Notes: generated from the letters alone by a model not told the origin. Shown: positions 45,301-54,547, numbered from the stretch's first letter. The stretch is DNA of 64,000 nucleotides from Primorskyibacter sedentarius (GCF_004342065.1 NZ_SLZU01000007.1:62001-126000); one strand, 5' to 3'. Numbers and translations: made by a program.

Positions 45301-45817
45301 GGCTGACCACCGGCATATAGGCATCCACCATCGCCCATTCGGACTGATGCAGCACGGTCGAGCTTTCGCCGGTATGATCGTCCCCCATCGCCATCAGCAC
45401 GCCGCCGTTTTTCGACGAGCCCGCCATGTTGGCATGGCGCATCACGTCGCCGGACCGGTCCACCCCCGGCCCCTTGCCGTACCAAAGCCCGAAGACGCCG
45501 TCATACTTGCCCTCGCCGCGCAATTCGGCCTGCTGACTGCCCCAAAGCGCGGTCGCCGCAAGATCCTCGTTTAGGCCCGGCTGGAAGGTGATGTCATTGC
45601 TGGCAAGCAGCTTTCCCGCGCGGGTCATTTGCAGATCAACCGCGCCCAGAGGAGAGCCGCGATACCCTGTCACATAACCCGCCGTGTTCAGCCCCGCCTG
45701 TCGGTCGCGCGCCTTTTGCATCAGCATCAGCCGCACCAGCGCCTGCGTCCCGTTCAGCAGAACCGGTGACTTTTCCAGATCGAATCGGTCATTCAGGGTA
45801 ATATCTGTCTTGCTCAT
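42398..45817 (-). CDS. Indolepyruvate ferredoxin oxidoreductase, fused alpha/beta type
   Basis: The 1139-residue protein combines the thiamine-diphosphate subunit, a ferredoxin-like 2x[4Fe-4S] segment and the gamma-type oxidoreductase domain. The FeS cysteines are in NTDVCEGCGDCGVQSNC and CNKDFSCLKGFCP; NVVITGVGGTGVVTIGAVLAQ opens the gamma domain. It decarboxylates aryl (and perhaps branched) 2-oxo acids to acyl-CoA. The single-chain architecture is typical of aerobic proteobacteria. It is divergent from a LysR gene across 164 bases containing an inverted repeat, so regulation by that LysR protein is likely. Confidence 0.94.
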   Translation of the reverse strand: MSKTDITLNDRFDLEKSPVLLNGTQALVRLMLMQKARDRQAGLNTAGYVTGYRGSPLGAVDLQMTRAGKLLASNDITFQPGLNEDLAATALWGSQQAELRGEGKYDGVFGLWYGKGPGVDRSGDVMRHANMAGSSKNGGVLMAMGDDHTGESSTVLHQSEWAMVDAYMPVVSPAGVQEVLDYGIYGYALSRFSGLWVGLKTMKDTIEATAVVDGRPDRMHLIVPEFAMPKDGLNIRLGDTPHAQEARMIDFKRFAAEEFSHANKMDKRVWGKPGAKIGFVAAGKNWLDLVHAFSLLNIDEQEALRLGLTTYKVGQTWPLDMKGFHDWADDLDLIVVVEEKRKLIEVQIKEAIFDDRKGRRVYGWYKSGAGGMHDDELFPTRAALDPILIAEKIGGILIEEGRGTDGVKAGMQALDEARRADNAEDIAARLPYFCAGCPHNSSTKVPDGSRAYAGIGCHYMVQWMDRETTGFTHMGGEGANWIGEAPFSKRGHVFQNLGDGTYNHSGVQAIRAALAAGTNITYKILYNDAVAMTGGQPNEGGLSPQRIAAEIKAMGVRNIAVVYDEKEEVDFKTFPQGIEMHERADMPAVQEAFTKHEGVSAIIYVQTCAAEKRRRRKRGKFPDPDKRVFINTDVCEGCGDCGVQSNCVAIVPEETELGRKRAIDQSACNKDFSCLKGFCPSFVTLEGAQVKKGATAQLDLPHLPEPEIPAINGTYNVVITGVGGTGVVTIGAVLAQAAQIDGKGAGMMEMAGLAQKGGAVHIHCRIAERPEDISAIRVATGEADALIGGDLVVSAGAKTLGLTRTGRSGAVVNSHEIVTGDFTRDTEFSLPSDRLRLALEARLQERLDLFDATEIARATMGDSIYSNMMMLGAAWQRGLVPLSMQAIDAAIELNGTAIDRNKRAFQIGRWAVLHPEDAARLAEPTVVHLPKTLDDKIAYRAEQLIAYQGKRLAKRYRRMVERFDDPALKEAVAKGYHKLLAYKDEYEVARLLLSSRDKARQEFDGDFKMSFHLAPPMLARKGADGRPQKREFGPWLERPLRVLARLKGLRGTPFDPFGYTAERRMERALIKQYQSDMAEIEKHLSPDTLDIAVALAELPLQIRGFGPVKAANEAKAAKRREELLTMLRAGGAPLAKAAE

Positions 45818-45860
45818 CTCGCGTCTCCCGTCGCCAGTGATGCATCATATAGCGCCACAT

Positions 45861-45881
45861 TAGGTCACAGTTGCTGACCTG
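45861..45881. promoter_or_regulatory. Inverted repeat in divergent ior-lysR promoter region
   Basis: AGGTCA (45862-45867) and TGACCT (45875-45880) form a perfect 6-bp inverted repeat with a 7-base spacer, about 45 bases upstream of the oxidoreductase start and 100 bases from the LysR start. It is a plausible LysR binding site. Confidence 0.55.
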
Positions 45882-45981
45882 TATAGGGAAAATTTTTTCG
45901 TTTTCCCGTGAACTTTGATCCAAACATGCTTATGAGACTGTATTTCAACAAACGACCTCGAACAGGGTGAAAGTTACCGAC

Positions 45982-46887
45982 ATGGATTGGGACAAGCTCA
46001 GAATATTTCACGCGGTGGCGGATGCGGGCAGCCTGACCCATGCAGGGGACGTGCTGCACCTTTCGCAATCAGCTGTCAGCCGTCAGGTGCGGGCACTGGA
46101 GGAGTCGCTCAACACGACGCTGTTCCACCGCCATGCGCGCGGACTGATTCTCACCGAGCAGGGCGAATTGCTGTTCGACGCCACGAACGCGATGGTCAAA
46201 CGGCTGGATGCCGCCTCTGCCCGGATTCGCGACAGCGAAGAGGAAGTGTTCGGCGACTTAAAAGTGACCACCACCACCGGCTTCGGCTCGCTGTGGCTGG
46301 CCCCGCGCCTGACCAAGCTTTACGAGAAATACCCGGATCTCAAGATTGACCTTATGCTTGAGGAACGTGTGCTCGACCTGCCGATGCGCGAGGCCGATGT
46401 CGCCATCCGCATGAAAGAGCCCAGCCAGGCTGATCTGATCCGCAAGAAACTGATGAGCGTGCGGATGCGGCTTTATGCGTCCCCGGAATATCTGGCACAG
46501 AACGGCACCCCCACCCGGATGGAGGACATGTCAGAGCACCGTCTGATCTGTCAGAACACGACATCTGCGCAGGTGGGCGCCGGTCTTAACCTGGTGCAGG
46601 AGCTTCTGACGCATGACATCAAGTCCATGCTGACGATCAACAATTATTTCGGCGTTCTTCAGGGTGTGATCAACCATCTGGGTATCGGCGTCCTGCCCGA
46701 TTACATCATCGAGGATTTCCCCTGGGCCGTGCGCGTCCTGCCAGAGGTGGAATCAATCGAGGTGCCTGTCTTCCTCGCCTATCCCGAAGAAATGAGGCAA
46801 TCCAAGCGCATAGCCGCGTTCCGCGACTTCGTGGAAGAAGAGATTTTTGCCCATCGCAAGCAGTTGAAGGTTCTGGCGAGCGCCTGA
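45982..46887 (+). CDS. LysR-family transcriptional regulator
   Basis: The 301-residue regulator has an N-terminal helix-turn-helix (MDWDKLRIFHAVADAGSLTHAGDVLHLSQSAVSRQVRALEES) and a LysR substrate-binding domain (GDLKVTTTTGFGSLWLAPRL, LPMREADVAIRM). ATG 45982 begins the conserved region; a GTG at 45967 five codons upstream is also possible. It is divergent from the indolepyruvate oxidoreductase gene. A short hairpin follows the stop and a strong terminator lies about 140 bases further on. Confidence 0.9.
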   Translation: MDWDKLRIFHAVADAGSLTHAGDVLHLSQSAVSRQVRALEESLNTTLFHRHARGLILTEQGELLFDATNAMVKRLDAASARIRDSEEEVFGDLKVTTTTGFGSLWLAPRLTKLYEKYPDLKIDLMLEERVLDLPMREADVAIRMKEPSQADLIRKKLMSVRMRLYASPEYLAQNGTPTRMEDMSEHRLICQNTTSAQVGAGLNLVQELLTHDIKSMLTINNYFGVLQGVINHLGIGVLPDYIIEDFPWAVRVLPEVESIEVPVFLAYPEEMRQSKRIAAFRDFVEEEIFAHRKQLKVLASA

Positions 46888-47273
46888 GCTATGCAATGCA
46901 CGCATAGCGGGATTGCCTGTGTTGTGCCTTTGTAGGACTTGCCCGACTCAACTTCGATCACTAATTGAGCTTTTGACGATGAAGCGCCGCTTGGTGCATC
47001 ATTATCAACCTCCCTGTTGGACTTCGGCCGAGCTTTGTGCTCGGCCTTTTTTTTGCGCCGGGACTGTTGCGCGATTGACGCTTGACACAATTGCGCATCG
47101 CGTTCTCGCCAAGGCGCCTACCCGCTTCGCCCCGCGTGTCACGATAGTCCGGATGCAACCGGGAGCAGGCACGTCGATTTTGTCGGCCAATTCGCTAAAA
47201 TCCGCCTCCCCCTTCCCCCCATGCGTTGCTTGCCCTAAAGAGACGCCAACCCGCAGACCTGGATGTATGACCT
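46888..47273. other. lysR-purL intergenic region, possible small RNA
   Basis: These 386 bases hold a 7-bp hairpin directly after the LysR stop (46888-46894 with 46902-46908, no T-tract), a CCTCCC segment at about 47009-47014, and the strong terminator at 47026-47054. A TTGACG at 46973-46978 and a TTGACA at 47081-47086 are possible -35 boxes. The DNA before the terminator could be the LysR 3' UTR or a separate sRNA; the TTGACA may serve purL. No coding frame is credible. Confidence 0.4.
47026..47054 (+). terminator. Strong Rho-independent terminator upstream of purL
   Basis: GGCCGAGC (47026-47033) pairs perfectly with GCTCGGCC (47039-47046) around TTTGT and is followed by eight T residues (47047-47054). 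Confidence 0.92.
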
Positions 47274-49433
47274 ATGCAAGATCCCGCGATCACCCCCGAC
47301 CTGATCGAGGCCCATGGCCTGAAAGAAAACGAATATGCCGAGATCCTGCGGCTTCTGAACAGGGAGCCGACATTTACCGAACTCGGTATCTTTTCGGCGA
47401 TGTGGAACGAACATTGTTCCTACAAGTCTTCCAAGAAGTGGCTGCGCACCCTGCCCACGACAGGCCCGCAGGTCATCTGCGGCCCCGGTGAGAATGCAGG
47501 CGTTGTCGATATCGGCGACGGTCAGGCCGTGGTTTTCAAGATGGAAAGCCACAATCACCCCTCTTATATCGAGCCCTATCAGGGGGCGGCGACCGGCGTG
47601 GGGGGCATCCTGCGCGACGTCTTTACCATGGGTGCGCGTCCCATCGCGGCGATGAACTCGCTCAGCTTTGGCGAGCCGGCCCACCACAAGACGCGCCAGC
47701 TTGTGCATGGCGTTGTTGAAGGTGTCGGTGGATACGGCAACTGTTTCGGTGTTCCGACCGTCGGCGGCGAGGTCCGTTTCCACGCAGCCTATAATGGCAA
47801 CTGTCTGGTCAACGCCTTTGCGGCCGGCCTTGCCGATGCGGATAAGATTTTCTACTCGGCCGCCTCGGGCGTCGGTATGCCCGTCGTCTATCTTGGTGCG
47901 AAAACCGGCCGTGACGGCGTTGGCGGGGCCACGATGGCCAGCGCCGAATTTGACGAGACCATCGAAGAAAAGCGCCCCACCGTTCAGGTCGGCGACCCGT
48001 TCACCGAAAAGCGCCTGATGGAGGCCACGCTGGAGCTGATGCAGACCGGCGCGGTGATCTCCATTCAGGACATGGGCGCCGCTGGCCTGACATGTTCGGC
48101 AGTGGAAATGGGCGACAAGGGCGGGCTGGGCGTCCGGCTGGATCTGGAAAAGGTCCCCTGCCGCGAAGAGAACATGACCGCCTACGAGATGATGCTGTCG
48201 GAATCGCAGGAACGCATGTTGATGGTTCTGCGCCCCGAGAAAGAGGCAGAGGCCAAGGCCGTTTTCGACAAATGGGATCTCGACTTTGCCATTGTCGGCG
48301 AGACCCTGCCCGAGGATCGCTTCCTCATCCAGTTGAACGGTGAGACCAAGGCCGATCTGCCGCTGAAGGCCCTCTCTGGCACCGCCCCCGAATATGACCG
48401 CCCGTGGGAGCCGACACCAGAGGCCGAACCGCTGGCCGATGTGCCGGAAATCGACCCGATTGACGGGTTGAAGGCGCTGCTTGCCAGCCCCAACTACAGC
48501 TCCAAGCAATGGGTGTATGAGCAATATGACAGTCAGGTCATGGCCGACACCAATCGCGGGCCGGGTCTGGGTTCTGGCATTATCCGCGTGCATGGCACCG
48601 ACAAGGCGCTGGCCTTCACCTCTGACGTGACGCCGCGCTACGTGCGCGCGAACCCTGTCGAAGGCGGCAAGCAGGCGGTGGCAGAGGCCTATCGCAACCT
48701 GACCGCCGTGGGCGCACGGCCGCTGGCAACGACGGATAACCTCAATTTCGGCAACCCAGAAAAGCCAGAGATCATGGGGCAGTTCGTTGGCGCCATCCAA
48801 GGCATCGGCGAGGCCTGTTCGGCGCTCGATATGCCGATCGTGTCCGGCAACGTCTCGCTTTACAACGAAACCGATGGCCAGGGCATCCTGCCCACCCCGA
48901 CCATCGGCGCCGTCGGGCTTATCGACCATATTGACAATATCATCGGTAAGGATGTTCGGGAGGGTCATGTCGCGCTGCTGCTGGGCGAGACGACTGGCCA
49001 TTTGGGTCAGTCCGCCCTGCTGGCGGAGGTGTTCAACCGCGAAGACGGCGACGCCCCGCATGTCGATCTGGAAGCCGAGAAACGCCACGGCGATTTCATT
49101 CGCGAGAACCGCGAATACATCATCGCCTGCACCGATCTGTCCGATGGTGGGCTCGCTTTGGCGGCGTTTGAACTTGCCGAGGCGGCAGGCGTCGGGCTTG
49201 TCCTTGATGCAGGCGACATGGGCACCCTGTTTGGCGAAGATCAGGGCCGCTATCTGATCGCCTGCAACTTTGACCAGGCCGAGGCGCTGATCGTTGCGGC
49301 CGGCCATGCGGGTGTGCCGCTTGACAGCGTTGGCCGCTTTGTGGGCGATACGGTGCGACTGGGCGGCTCCTCTGCCCCGCTGGAAGAGCTGTCAGCGGTC
49401 TATCGCGGCAGCTTTGCAGACCTTTTCGCCTGA
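47274..49433 (+). CDS. purL: Phosphoribosylformylglycinamidine synthase subunit PurL
   Basis: The 719-residue ATP-dependent enzyme makes FGAM in purine synthesis together with the small PurS and PurQ subunits. Family motifs include [45 protein letters not shown] and [14 protein letters not shown]. The length is that of the small (non-fused) PurL used by Gram-positives and alphaproteobacteria. Translation starts at ATG 47274. purS and purQ are not in the window. A sulfotransferase-like gene starts seven bases after its stop. Confidence 0.97.
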   Translation: MQDPAITPDLIEAHGLKENEYAEILRLLNREPTFTELGIFSAMWNEHCSYKSSKKWLRTLPTTGPQVICGPGENAGVVDIGDGQAVVFKMESHNHPSYIEPYQGAATGVGGILRDVFTMGARPIAAMNSLSFGEPAHHKTRQLVHGVVEGVGGYGNCFGVPTVGGEVRFHAAYNGNCLVNAFAAGLADADKIFYSAASGVGMPVVYLGAKTGRDGVGGATMASAEFDETIEEKRPTVQVGDPFTEKRLMEATLELMQTGAVISIQDMGAAGLTCSAVEMGDKGGLGVRLDLEKVPCREENMTAYEMMLSESQERMLMVLRPEKEAEAKAVFDKWDLDFAIVGETLPEDRFLIQLNGETKADLPLKALSGTAPEYDRPWEPTPEAEPLADVPEIDPIDGLKALLASPNYSSKQWVYEQYDSQVMADTNRGPGLGSGIIRVHGTDKALAFTSDVTPRYVRANPVEGGKQAVAEAYRNLTAVGARPLATTDNLNFGNPEKPEIMGQFVGAIQGIGEACSALDMPIVSGNVSLYNETDGQGILPTPTIGAVGLIDHIDNIIGKDVREGHVALLLGETTGHLGQSALLAEVFNREDGDAPHVDLEAEKRHGDFIRENREYIIACTDLSDGGLALAAFELAEAAGVGLVLDAGDMGTLFGEDQGRYLIACNFDQAEALIVAAGHAGVPLDSVGRFVGDTVRLGGSSAPLEELSAVYRGSFADLFA

Positions 49434-49440
49434 TACGCGG

Positions 49441-50307
49441 ATGCGCCGCCGGATCACCTTTCTGATCGGGGCTCACAAGACCGCGACGACGCATCTGCAA
49501 CGCAGCCTGCAAGGCTGCGCTGATAGGCTGCTTGCGCATGGTGTGGCGGCGGTCGGGCCCATGCCCCTTGGCGCTGACCTGATTCCCTTTGCAGAGCTCG
49601 CGGGCAAGCGGACGGACCCGGCCCTTTTGCAGATGGTGGCCGAGGCCTTCCTGTCAAACTATTGCGGCGACGCCCCCCATGCCGTTCTGATGAATGAAAA
49701 CATCATGGGGCAACTCCGCCCCAAGCCGCTTTTTCGCGGCAACCTGCTTTATGCACCCGCGCCGGACCGGCTGGAGCGGCTGTGTTCGCTCTTTCCGGAT
49801 CACGACATTGATATCGGGCTGGCAATCCGGTCGCAGGCCGATTTCCTCGTCTCTGCCTGGGCAGAGGATATGAAGGGCGGCGATTTCTATCCCTTCAGAC
49901 AGTATATTCGCGGCGTTGACCTGTCACAGCTTAGCTGGGCGAAGCTTGTGACCGATTTGCAGCGTGCCTCTGGTGGGCGGCGCCTGACGGTGTGGCGCTA
50001 CGAGGACTACACGGAGATCGCGCCGACATTGCTGACACATCTGCTGGGCGAGCCTGCCGCGCGCGACGTAACGCTGCGCGACGGATATGTGAACAGCGGG
50101 CTTTCCGCCGAAGCGGTCGCGCATCTCAGACGCGGCGGAGATGCCCGGCAGGACGCGTTCAAGGCGGCTCAGAGGCTTTATCCCAAATCCTCAGACAGCC
50201 CCGCTTTTGATCCATGGGACGATGCAACCCGCGCCCGGTTGGCCGAAAACTACGCCCGCGACGTCGAAGCGATACGTGGCCTTTCCACCGTCACATTTCT
50301 GGGCTAG
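49441..50307 (+). CDS. P-loop sulfotransferase-like protein
   Basis: The 288-residue product starts RRRITFLIGAHKTATTHLQR, resembling the PAPS-binding loop of sulfotransferases (G-x-x-K-T-x-T-T), but I see no clear second PAPS motif. ADFLVSAWAEDM and LTVWRYEDYTEIAPTLL resemble other bacterial members of this loosely defined group. The substrate is unknown. It starts seven bases after purL, so it is probably co-transcribed. It lies between purL and bolA and looks like an accessory insertion. Confidence 0.7.
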   Translation: MRRRITFLIGAHKTATTHLQRSLQGCADRLLAHGVAAVGPMPLGADLIPFAELAGKRTDPALLQMVAEAFLSNYCGDAPHAVLMNENIMGQLRPKPLFRGNLLYAPAPDRLERLCSLFPDHDIDIGLAIRSQADFLVSAWAEDMKGGDFYPFRQYIRGVDLSQLSWAKLVTDLQRASGGRRLTVWRYEDYTEIAPTLLTHLLGEPAARDVTLRDGYVNSGLSAEAVAHLRRGGDARQDAFKAAQRLYPKSSDSPAFDPWDDATRARLAENYARDVEAIRGLSTVTFLG

Positions 50308-50366
50308 GCCCCACTTGTCAACCGCGCCCGCGCTGCTTAGCTTTCGAGTTCAGAGAAGGAATACCC

Positions 50367-50609
50367 ATGCCAATGCAAGCCCAGGAAATCGAGGATCTGA
50401 TCCGCGCGGAATTTCCGCAGGCCAAGATCACAATTACCGATCTCGCCGGCGATGGAAATCACTACGCCGCCGAGGTGATTGACGAAAGCTTTCGCGGCAA
50501 GAACAGGGTGCAACAACAACGCGCAGTATATGCCGCCCTGAAAGGCCGCATGGATGGTAATCACGGCGAATTGCACGCGCTGGCGCTGACGACCAAAGTT
50601 CCGGAGTGA
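50367..50609 (+). CDS. BolA family protein
   Basis: The 80-residue protein has the BolA fold: MQAQEIEDLIRAEFPQAKI, TDLAGDGNHYAAEVIDESFRGKN and the helix RVQQQRAVYAALKGRM, ending LHALALTT. The invariant histidine lies in GNHYA. Mono-BolA proteins form [2Fe-2S]-bridged complexes with monothiol glutaredoxins, and the Grx4-type gene follows immediately, separated only by a tiny membrane-protein gene. ATG 50367 has GAGAAGGA upstream. Confidence 0.94.
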   Translation: MPMQAQEIEDLIRAEFPQAKITITDLAGDGNHYAAEVIDESFRGKNRVQQQRAVYAALKGRMDGNHGELHALALTTKVPE

Positions 50610-50610
50610 T

Positions 50611-50781
50611 ATGATGGAGTCGCTGGGGGCGGTGTTCTTCCAGTTGCTCCTGACATTTCTGAACCTTGGCCACGCCATCGCAACGCTGATCTGTGATCTG
50701 CCAAGACTGATCAAATATGGCCCAAGATACTGGCGCACAACCCGGCAAATGGACCGGCGCGCCACGAAACGGAGACTATGA
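50611..50781 (+). CDS. Small membrane protein between bolA and grxD
   Basis: A 56-codon frame starts one base after the bolA stop and ends inside the start of the glutaredoxin gene (TATGATGA junction). The product begins [20 protein letters not shown], has one hydrophobic span (about residues 7-28), then a basic tail ([18 protein letters not shown]). Coupling to both neighbours supports translation. I recognise no family. Confidence 0.65.
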   Translation: MMESLGAVFFQLLLTFLNLGHAIATLICDLPRLIKYGPRYWRTTRQMDRRATKRRL

Positions 50782-51143
50782 TGACCGACGCAAAGACCCA
50801 AATCGCCGAGACCGTCAAATCGAACGATGTCGTTCTTTACATGAAGGGCACGAAATCCATGCCGCAATGCGGGTTTTCCAGCCGCGTGGCCGGGGTGCTG
50901 AACTACATGGGTGTGGATTTCACGGATGTGAACGTTCTTGCCGATGACGAAATCCGTCAAGGCATCAAGGACTATTCCGAGTGGCCCACAATCCCGCAGC
51001 TTTACGTGAAGGGCGAATTCGTCGGCGGTTGCGACATCATTACAGAGATGACCCTTTCAGGCGAACTGGATCAGCTTTTCGAAAGCAACGGCGTGAATTA
51101 TGACAAGGACGCTGCCGACAAGATCCGCGAAGCCAACGGCTGA
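50778..51143 (+). CDS. grxD: Monothiol glutaredoxin, Grx4 family
   Basis: The 121-residue protein has the monothiol CGFS active site in [20 protein letters not shown] and the glutathione-binding segments [19 protein letters not shown]. Grx4-type proteins carry a glutathione-ligated [2Fe-2S] cluster and pass it to targets, usually with BolA. ATG 50778 or 50781 can start translation; both overlap the preceding small gene. Together with bolA it forms an Fe-S trafficking unit. Confidence 0.95.
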   Translation: MMTDAKTQIAETVKSNDVVLYMKGTKSMPQCGFSSRVAGVLNYMGVDFTDVNVLADDEIRQGIKDYSEWPTIPQLYVKGEFVGGCDIITEMTLSGELDQLFESNGVNYDKDAADKIREANG

Positions 51144-51335
51144 TCGCTCTGGCCCGTCCGGACGTCGGCCGGGCCAAGGCATTCGGGCAGTTTAGATTGG
51201 TCGGGTCTGACCGGGGTCTTCGATCCGAAAATCCTGCATTTCACACGAAAAGACGCGGCACTGGTGGCCGCGTCTGCGTATGAAGGGGCAATGGACAAGG
51301 GCGACCGTCCCGATCCCAGCAAGAGCTGGCCCGTT

Positions 51336-51731
51336 CTATACGGACAGCTTGGAGTCCACTTCGTCCGCAAGAGCTTCGGCTCGTGCGGCAATCTCCGCCA
51401 ACTGGTCCGTAACCGCGGTTGGCACCACTGGCACCTCCACGCGCTCGGGCCTTGGTGCCGGTCTTTGCTGCAAATCCCGCAGTTCGGCCTGAACGGCCGC
51501 GAACCGGTCTTCTGCGTCGCGAAGCTTGTCTTCCAGCCCCGCGGTCTTGTCCGCAAGCATCAGCCCCGCCATCAACAACATGCGCGCTTCGGGCAAACGC
51601 CCGATCTGATTGGACAGAACGGAAGCCTCGGTATCCAGCATCTTGGCTGCGGAATGCAGGTAATGCTCCTCGCCCTCCTGGCAGGCGACTTCGAAATTCC
51701 GGCCCCCGATGGTGATTGTGACTTCAGGCAT
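51336..51731 (-). CDS. zapA: Cell division protein ZapA
   Basis: The 131-residue protein begins PEVTITIGGRNFEVACQEGEEHYLHSAAKMLD, the ZapA N-terminal domain, followed by a coiled coil (ADKTAGLEDKLRDAEDRFAAVQAEL) and an extended C-terminus. It crosslinks FtsZ filaments at mid-cell. Its start overlaps the stop of the upstream coiled-coil gene by one base (TGATG), so the two are coupled. The 190 bases between it and grxD contain no supported gene. Confidence 0.88.
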   Translation of the reverse strand: MPEVTITIGGRNFEVACQEGEEHYLHSAAKMLDTEASVLSNQIGRLPEARMLLMAGLMLADKTAGLEDKLRDAEDRFAAVQAELRDLQQRPAPRPERVEVPVVPTAVTDQLAEIAARAEALADEVDSKLSV

Positions 51732-52276
51732 CAGGCGCCTCCTTCTTTGTCTTCTGCCGCGCGCAGCTCTGGCCCGGCACCTGCGGCATTCACAAGCAAA
51801 GGCTCCAGCGCGGCCAGAACAGCGCGGTTTTCGGCCACGTCCGCCGCGCGGGTCGCGCGCAGCCCCTCAAGCTCTGCCAACATGGAGGTGTTGATCAGGT
51901 TCGGCTCGTCGATGCCCTCTTCCAGCGCGTTGCGCAAAGCGTCGTTGCTGTCGCGAAGAAGGTCATTGGCCTTGCGAAGCCGTTGCAGCTGCTGGTCGAG
52001 CTTTTCCATCGCGGCGCGCTTGCTTTCAAGCTCTGCCCGCAGCGAATGCACCTCGCCCTGCTGCTTGTCGCGGATGGCGCGTACACGCTCTTCGAGCTGC
52101 GCGTTTGTCATCCGCTCGTTTTCCAGCGCCGCCCGAAGCTGTGCGACCTCTTCCGGGTCAACCGCGGGAACCGGCTCTGGCACCGCGGCGCGGGCAGCGT
52201 CCAGCGTTTCCACCCCCTGCCCGATCCTGTCAAGCGCGGCGACGATGCGGCGCTCCAACTCTTGAATCTGCGTCAT
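51731..52276 (-). CDS. Coiled-coil protein coupled to zapA
   Basis: The 181-residue product begins MTQIQELERRIVAALDRIG and is dominated by a heptad-rich helix from about residue 50 to 120 (QLRAALENERMTNAQLEERV through RLRKANDLLRDSNDALR), with an Ala-rich C-terminus. I recognise no domain of known function; position and structure suggest a division-related partner of ZapA, as is common in Rhodobacterales. ATG 52276 is chosen; the frame open to 52396 runs into the tkt promoter region. Confidence 0.8.
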   Translation of the reverse strand: MTQIQELERRIVAALDRIGQGVETLDAARAAVPEPVPAVDPEEVAQLRAALENERMTNAQLEERVRAIRDKQQGEVHSLRAELESKRAAMEKLDQQLQRLRKANDLLRDSNDALRNALEEGIDEPNLINTSMLAELEGLRATRAADVAENRAVLAALEPLLVNAAGAGPELRAAEDKEGGA

Positions 52277-52477
52277 AGGCCTCGAACCTCCGTCTGCCCC
52301 AGGGCTTGCTCGACTGTTCGTAGGCGAATCAGCCGTACCCGATTGTTGCGTAACTTTAGCAACCATAAAGGGGAATTGCGCCCCCTTATGTGTCAAGCCC
52401 TTACAGGCTGCGCTTGAACTTCAATCCCGGCCTGATATGAGCAAGGCGACATTTTCTCAAGCAAGGGACAGACCCAC

Positions 52478-54493
52478 GTGGATATCCAGGCTCTCCGCTC
52501 TGCCAACCCCGATCACTGGATGCGCGCCGCCGCCATCCGCGCCCTGACGCTGGACGCCGTCGCCGCCGCAAATTCCGGACACTCCGGAATGCCGATGGGC
52601 ATGGCCGATGTGGCGACCGTGCTTTACGAAAAGCACCTGAAGTTCGACGCGGCGGATCCGACATGGCCGGATCGCGACCGGTTCATCCTGTCGGCGGGCC
52701 ACGGTTCGATGCTGCTCTACTCGCTGCTCTATCTTACCGGCGATGCCGAGATCACGCTGGACCAGATCAAGAACTTCCGCCAGCTGGGCGCTAAGACTGC
52801 GGGCCACCCCGAGAACTTCCTGGCACATGGCGTGGAAACGACGACCGGCCCGCTGGGTCAGGGCATCGCCAATTCCGTCGGTTTCGCCATCGCCGAAGAA
52901 GCCCTGCGGGCGCGGTTCGGCAAGAAGGTCGTGGATCACCACACCTATGTGATCGCCGGGGACGGCTGCCTGATGGAAGGCGTCAGCCACGAGGCCATCG
53001 GGCTTGCCGGACGCCAGCAACTGTCGCGGCTGATTGTTTTCTGGGACAACAACAACATCACCATCGACGGCAAGGTGGAACTGTCCGACCGCACCGATCA
53101 GGTGAAGCGCTTCAAGGCTGCGGGCTGGCACGTTCAGGAAATCGACGGCCACGACCCCGAAGCCATTGACGCCGCGATCACTGCCGCAAAGAAGGCCGGC
53201 TCTCCCTCCATGATCGCCTGCAAAACCCATATCGCATTGGGTCATGCCGCGCAGGACACGTCCAAGGGGCATGGTGCGCTTACCGATGCCGACCAGCTTG
53301 CCGCTGCAAAGCAGGCCTACGGCTGGACGACCGGCCCGTTCGAAGTTCCCGATGATGTGAAATCGCAATGGGAAGAGATTGGCCGCCGTGGTGCGGCAGA
53401 GCGCGCGGAATGGCAAAGCCGGATCGACGGCCTTTCGGAGTCGCGCCAGAAAGAGATCCAGCGCACCTTCGCCGGTGAGGCGCCCAAGCGCCTGTCTGCC
53501 ACGATCAAGGCGCTGAAGAAGCAGAACTCTGAAGCCGCACCCAAAGTGGCCACGCGGAAATCTTCCGAAATGGTGCTGGAAGTGGTCAACCCGATCATGC
53601 CCGAAACCATTGGCGGATCTGCGGACCTGACCGGGTCCAACAACACCAATGCCGGTGATCTGGGCGTTTTCGATGTCGACAGCCGCAAGGGCCGCTACAT
53701 CTATTACGGCATTCGCGAACATGGCATGGCCTCGGCGATGAACGGGATGGCGCTGCATGGCGGTATCCGCCCCTATGGCGGCACGTTCATGTGCTTCACC
53801 GATTATGCCCGCCCCGCGATGCGCCTGGCAGCCCTGATGAAGGTGCCCAGCGTTTTCGTGATGACCCATGACAGCATCGGTCTGGGCGAGGACGGTCCGA
53901 CCCACCAGCCGGTCGAGCATCTGGCGATCAGCCGCTCCACCCCCAACACGTGGGTCTTCCGCCCCGCCGACACGATCGAGACGGCAGAGGCGTGGGAACT
54001 GGCGCTGACCTCGACCTCCACCCCGTCGGTACTGGCGCTGTCGCGTCAGGGCCTGCCCACGGTGCGGACCGAGCACAAGAATGCCAACCTGACCGCCAAG
54101 GGCGGCTATGTGCTGGCCGATGCGGAAGGCAAACGTCAGGTCATTCTGATTGCCACCGGGTCCGAGGTTTCCATTGCACTCGCCGCGCGCGAAGCGCTTC
54201 AGGCCGAGGGGATCGGTGTGCGTGTCGTCTCCATGCCCTGCATGGAGCTGTTCGCGGCGCAGGACGAAGCCTATCGCAAGCGCGTCCTTCCGGGCGGCCC
54301 TGTCCGCATCGCGATCGAGGCGGGCGTGCGTCAGGGCTGGGATCGCTGGCTGCTGGGCGAGCGCGGCCGCGAGGCGAAGGCAGGCTTCATCGGCATGTCC
54401 AGCTTCGGCGCCTCCGCCCCAGCCGGCGAGCTGTTCGAGCATTTTGGCATCACGCCAGAGGCGACGGTTGAACTGGCCAAATCGCTTCTTTGA
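52478..54493 (+). CDS. tkt: Transketolase
   Basis: The 671-residue thiamine-diphosphate enzyme of the pentose phosphate pathway carries the ThDP motif [15 protein letters not shown] through [11 protein letters not shown]-terminal [37 protein letters not shown], and [13 protein letters not shown] in the pyrimidine domain. The start is a GTG at 52478 with AAGGGA 10 bases upstream. It is divergent from the zapA pair. A terminator follows. Confidence 0.96.
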   Translation: MDIQALRSANPDHWMRAAAIRALTLDAVAAANSGHSGMPMGMADVATVLYEKHLKFDAADPTWPDRDRFILSAGHGSMLLYSLLYLTGDAEITLDQIKNFRQLGAKTAGHPENFLAHGVETTTGPLGQGIANSVGFAIAEEALRARFGKKVVDHHTYVIAGDGCLMEGVSHEAIGLAGRQQLSRLIVFWDNNNITIDGKVELSDRTDQVKRFKAAGWHVQEIDGHDPEAIDAAITAAKKAGSPSMIACKTHIALGHAAQDTSKGHGALTDADQLAAAKQAYGWTTGPFEVPDDVKSQWEEIGRRGAAERAEWQSRIDGLSESRQKEIQRTFAGEAPKRLSATIKALKKQNSEAAPKVATRKSSEMVLEVVNPIMPETIGGSADLTGSNNTNAGDLGVFDVDSRKGRYIYYGIREHGMASAMNGMALHGGIRPYGGTFMCFTDYARPAMRLAALMKVPSVFVMTHDSIGLGEDGPTHQPVEHLAISRSTPNTWVFRPADTIETAEAWELALTSTSTPSVLALSRQGLPTVRTEHKNANLTAKGGYVLADAEGKRQVILIATGSEVSIALAAREALQAEGIGVRVVSMPCMELFAAQDEAYRKRVLPGGPVRIAIEAGVRQGWDRWLLGERGREAKAGFIGMSSFGASAPAGELFEHFGITPEATVELAKSLL

Positions 54494-54518
54494 AGGCTTG
54501 TCAAAGACCAGATTACCG

Positions 54519-54547
54519 AAGGGGCCCGCGTGGCCCCTTTCTCTTTT
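54519..54547 (+). terminator. Rho-independent terminator after tkt
   Basis: AAGGGGCC (54519-54526) pairs with GGCCCCTT (54532-54539) around CGCGT and is followed by TCTCTTTT. A weaker hairpin (54643-54648 with 54654-54659) lies downstream. Confidence 0.85.

Noticed and set aside
43373-45574. A 733-codon plus-strand frame opposite the indolepyruvate oxidoreductase gene
   Set aside because: It is a reverse shadow of a long, well-conserved gene.
48182-49307. Minus-strand frames opposite purL
   Set aside because: They are shadows of a highly conserved purine biosynthesis gene.
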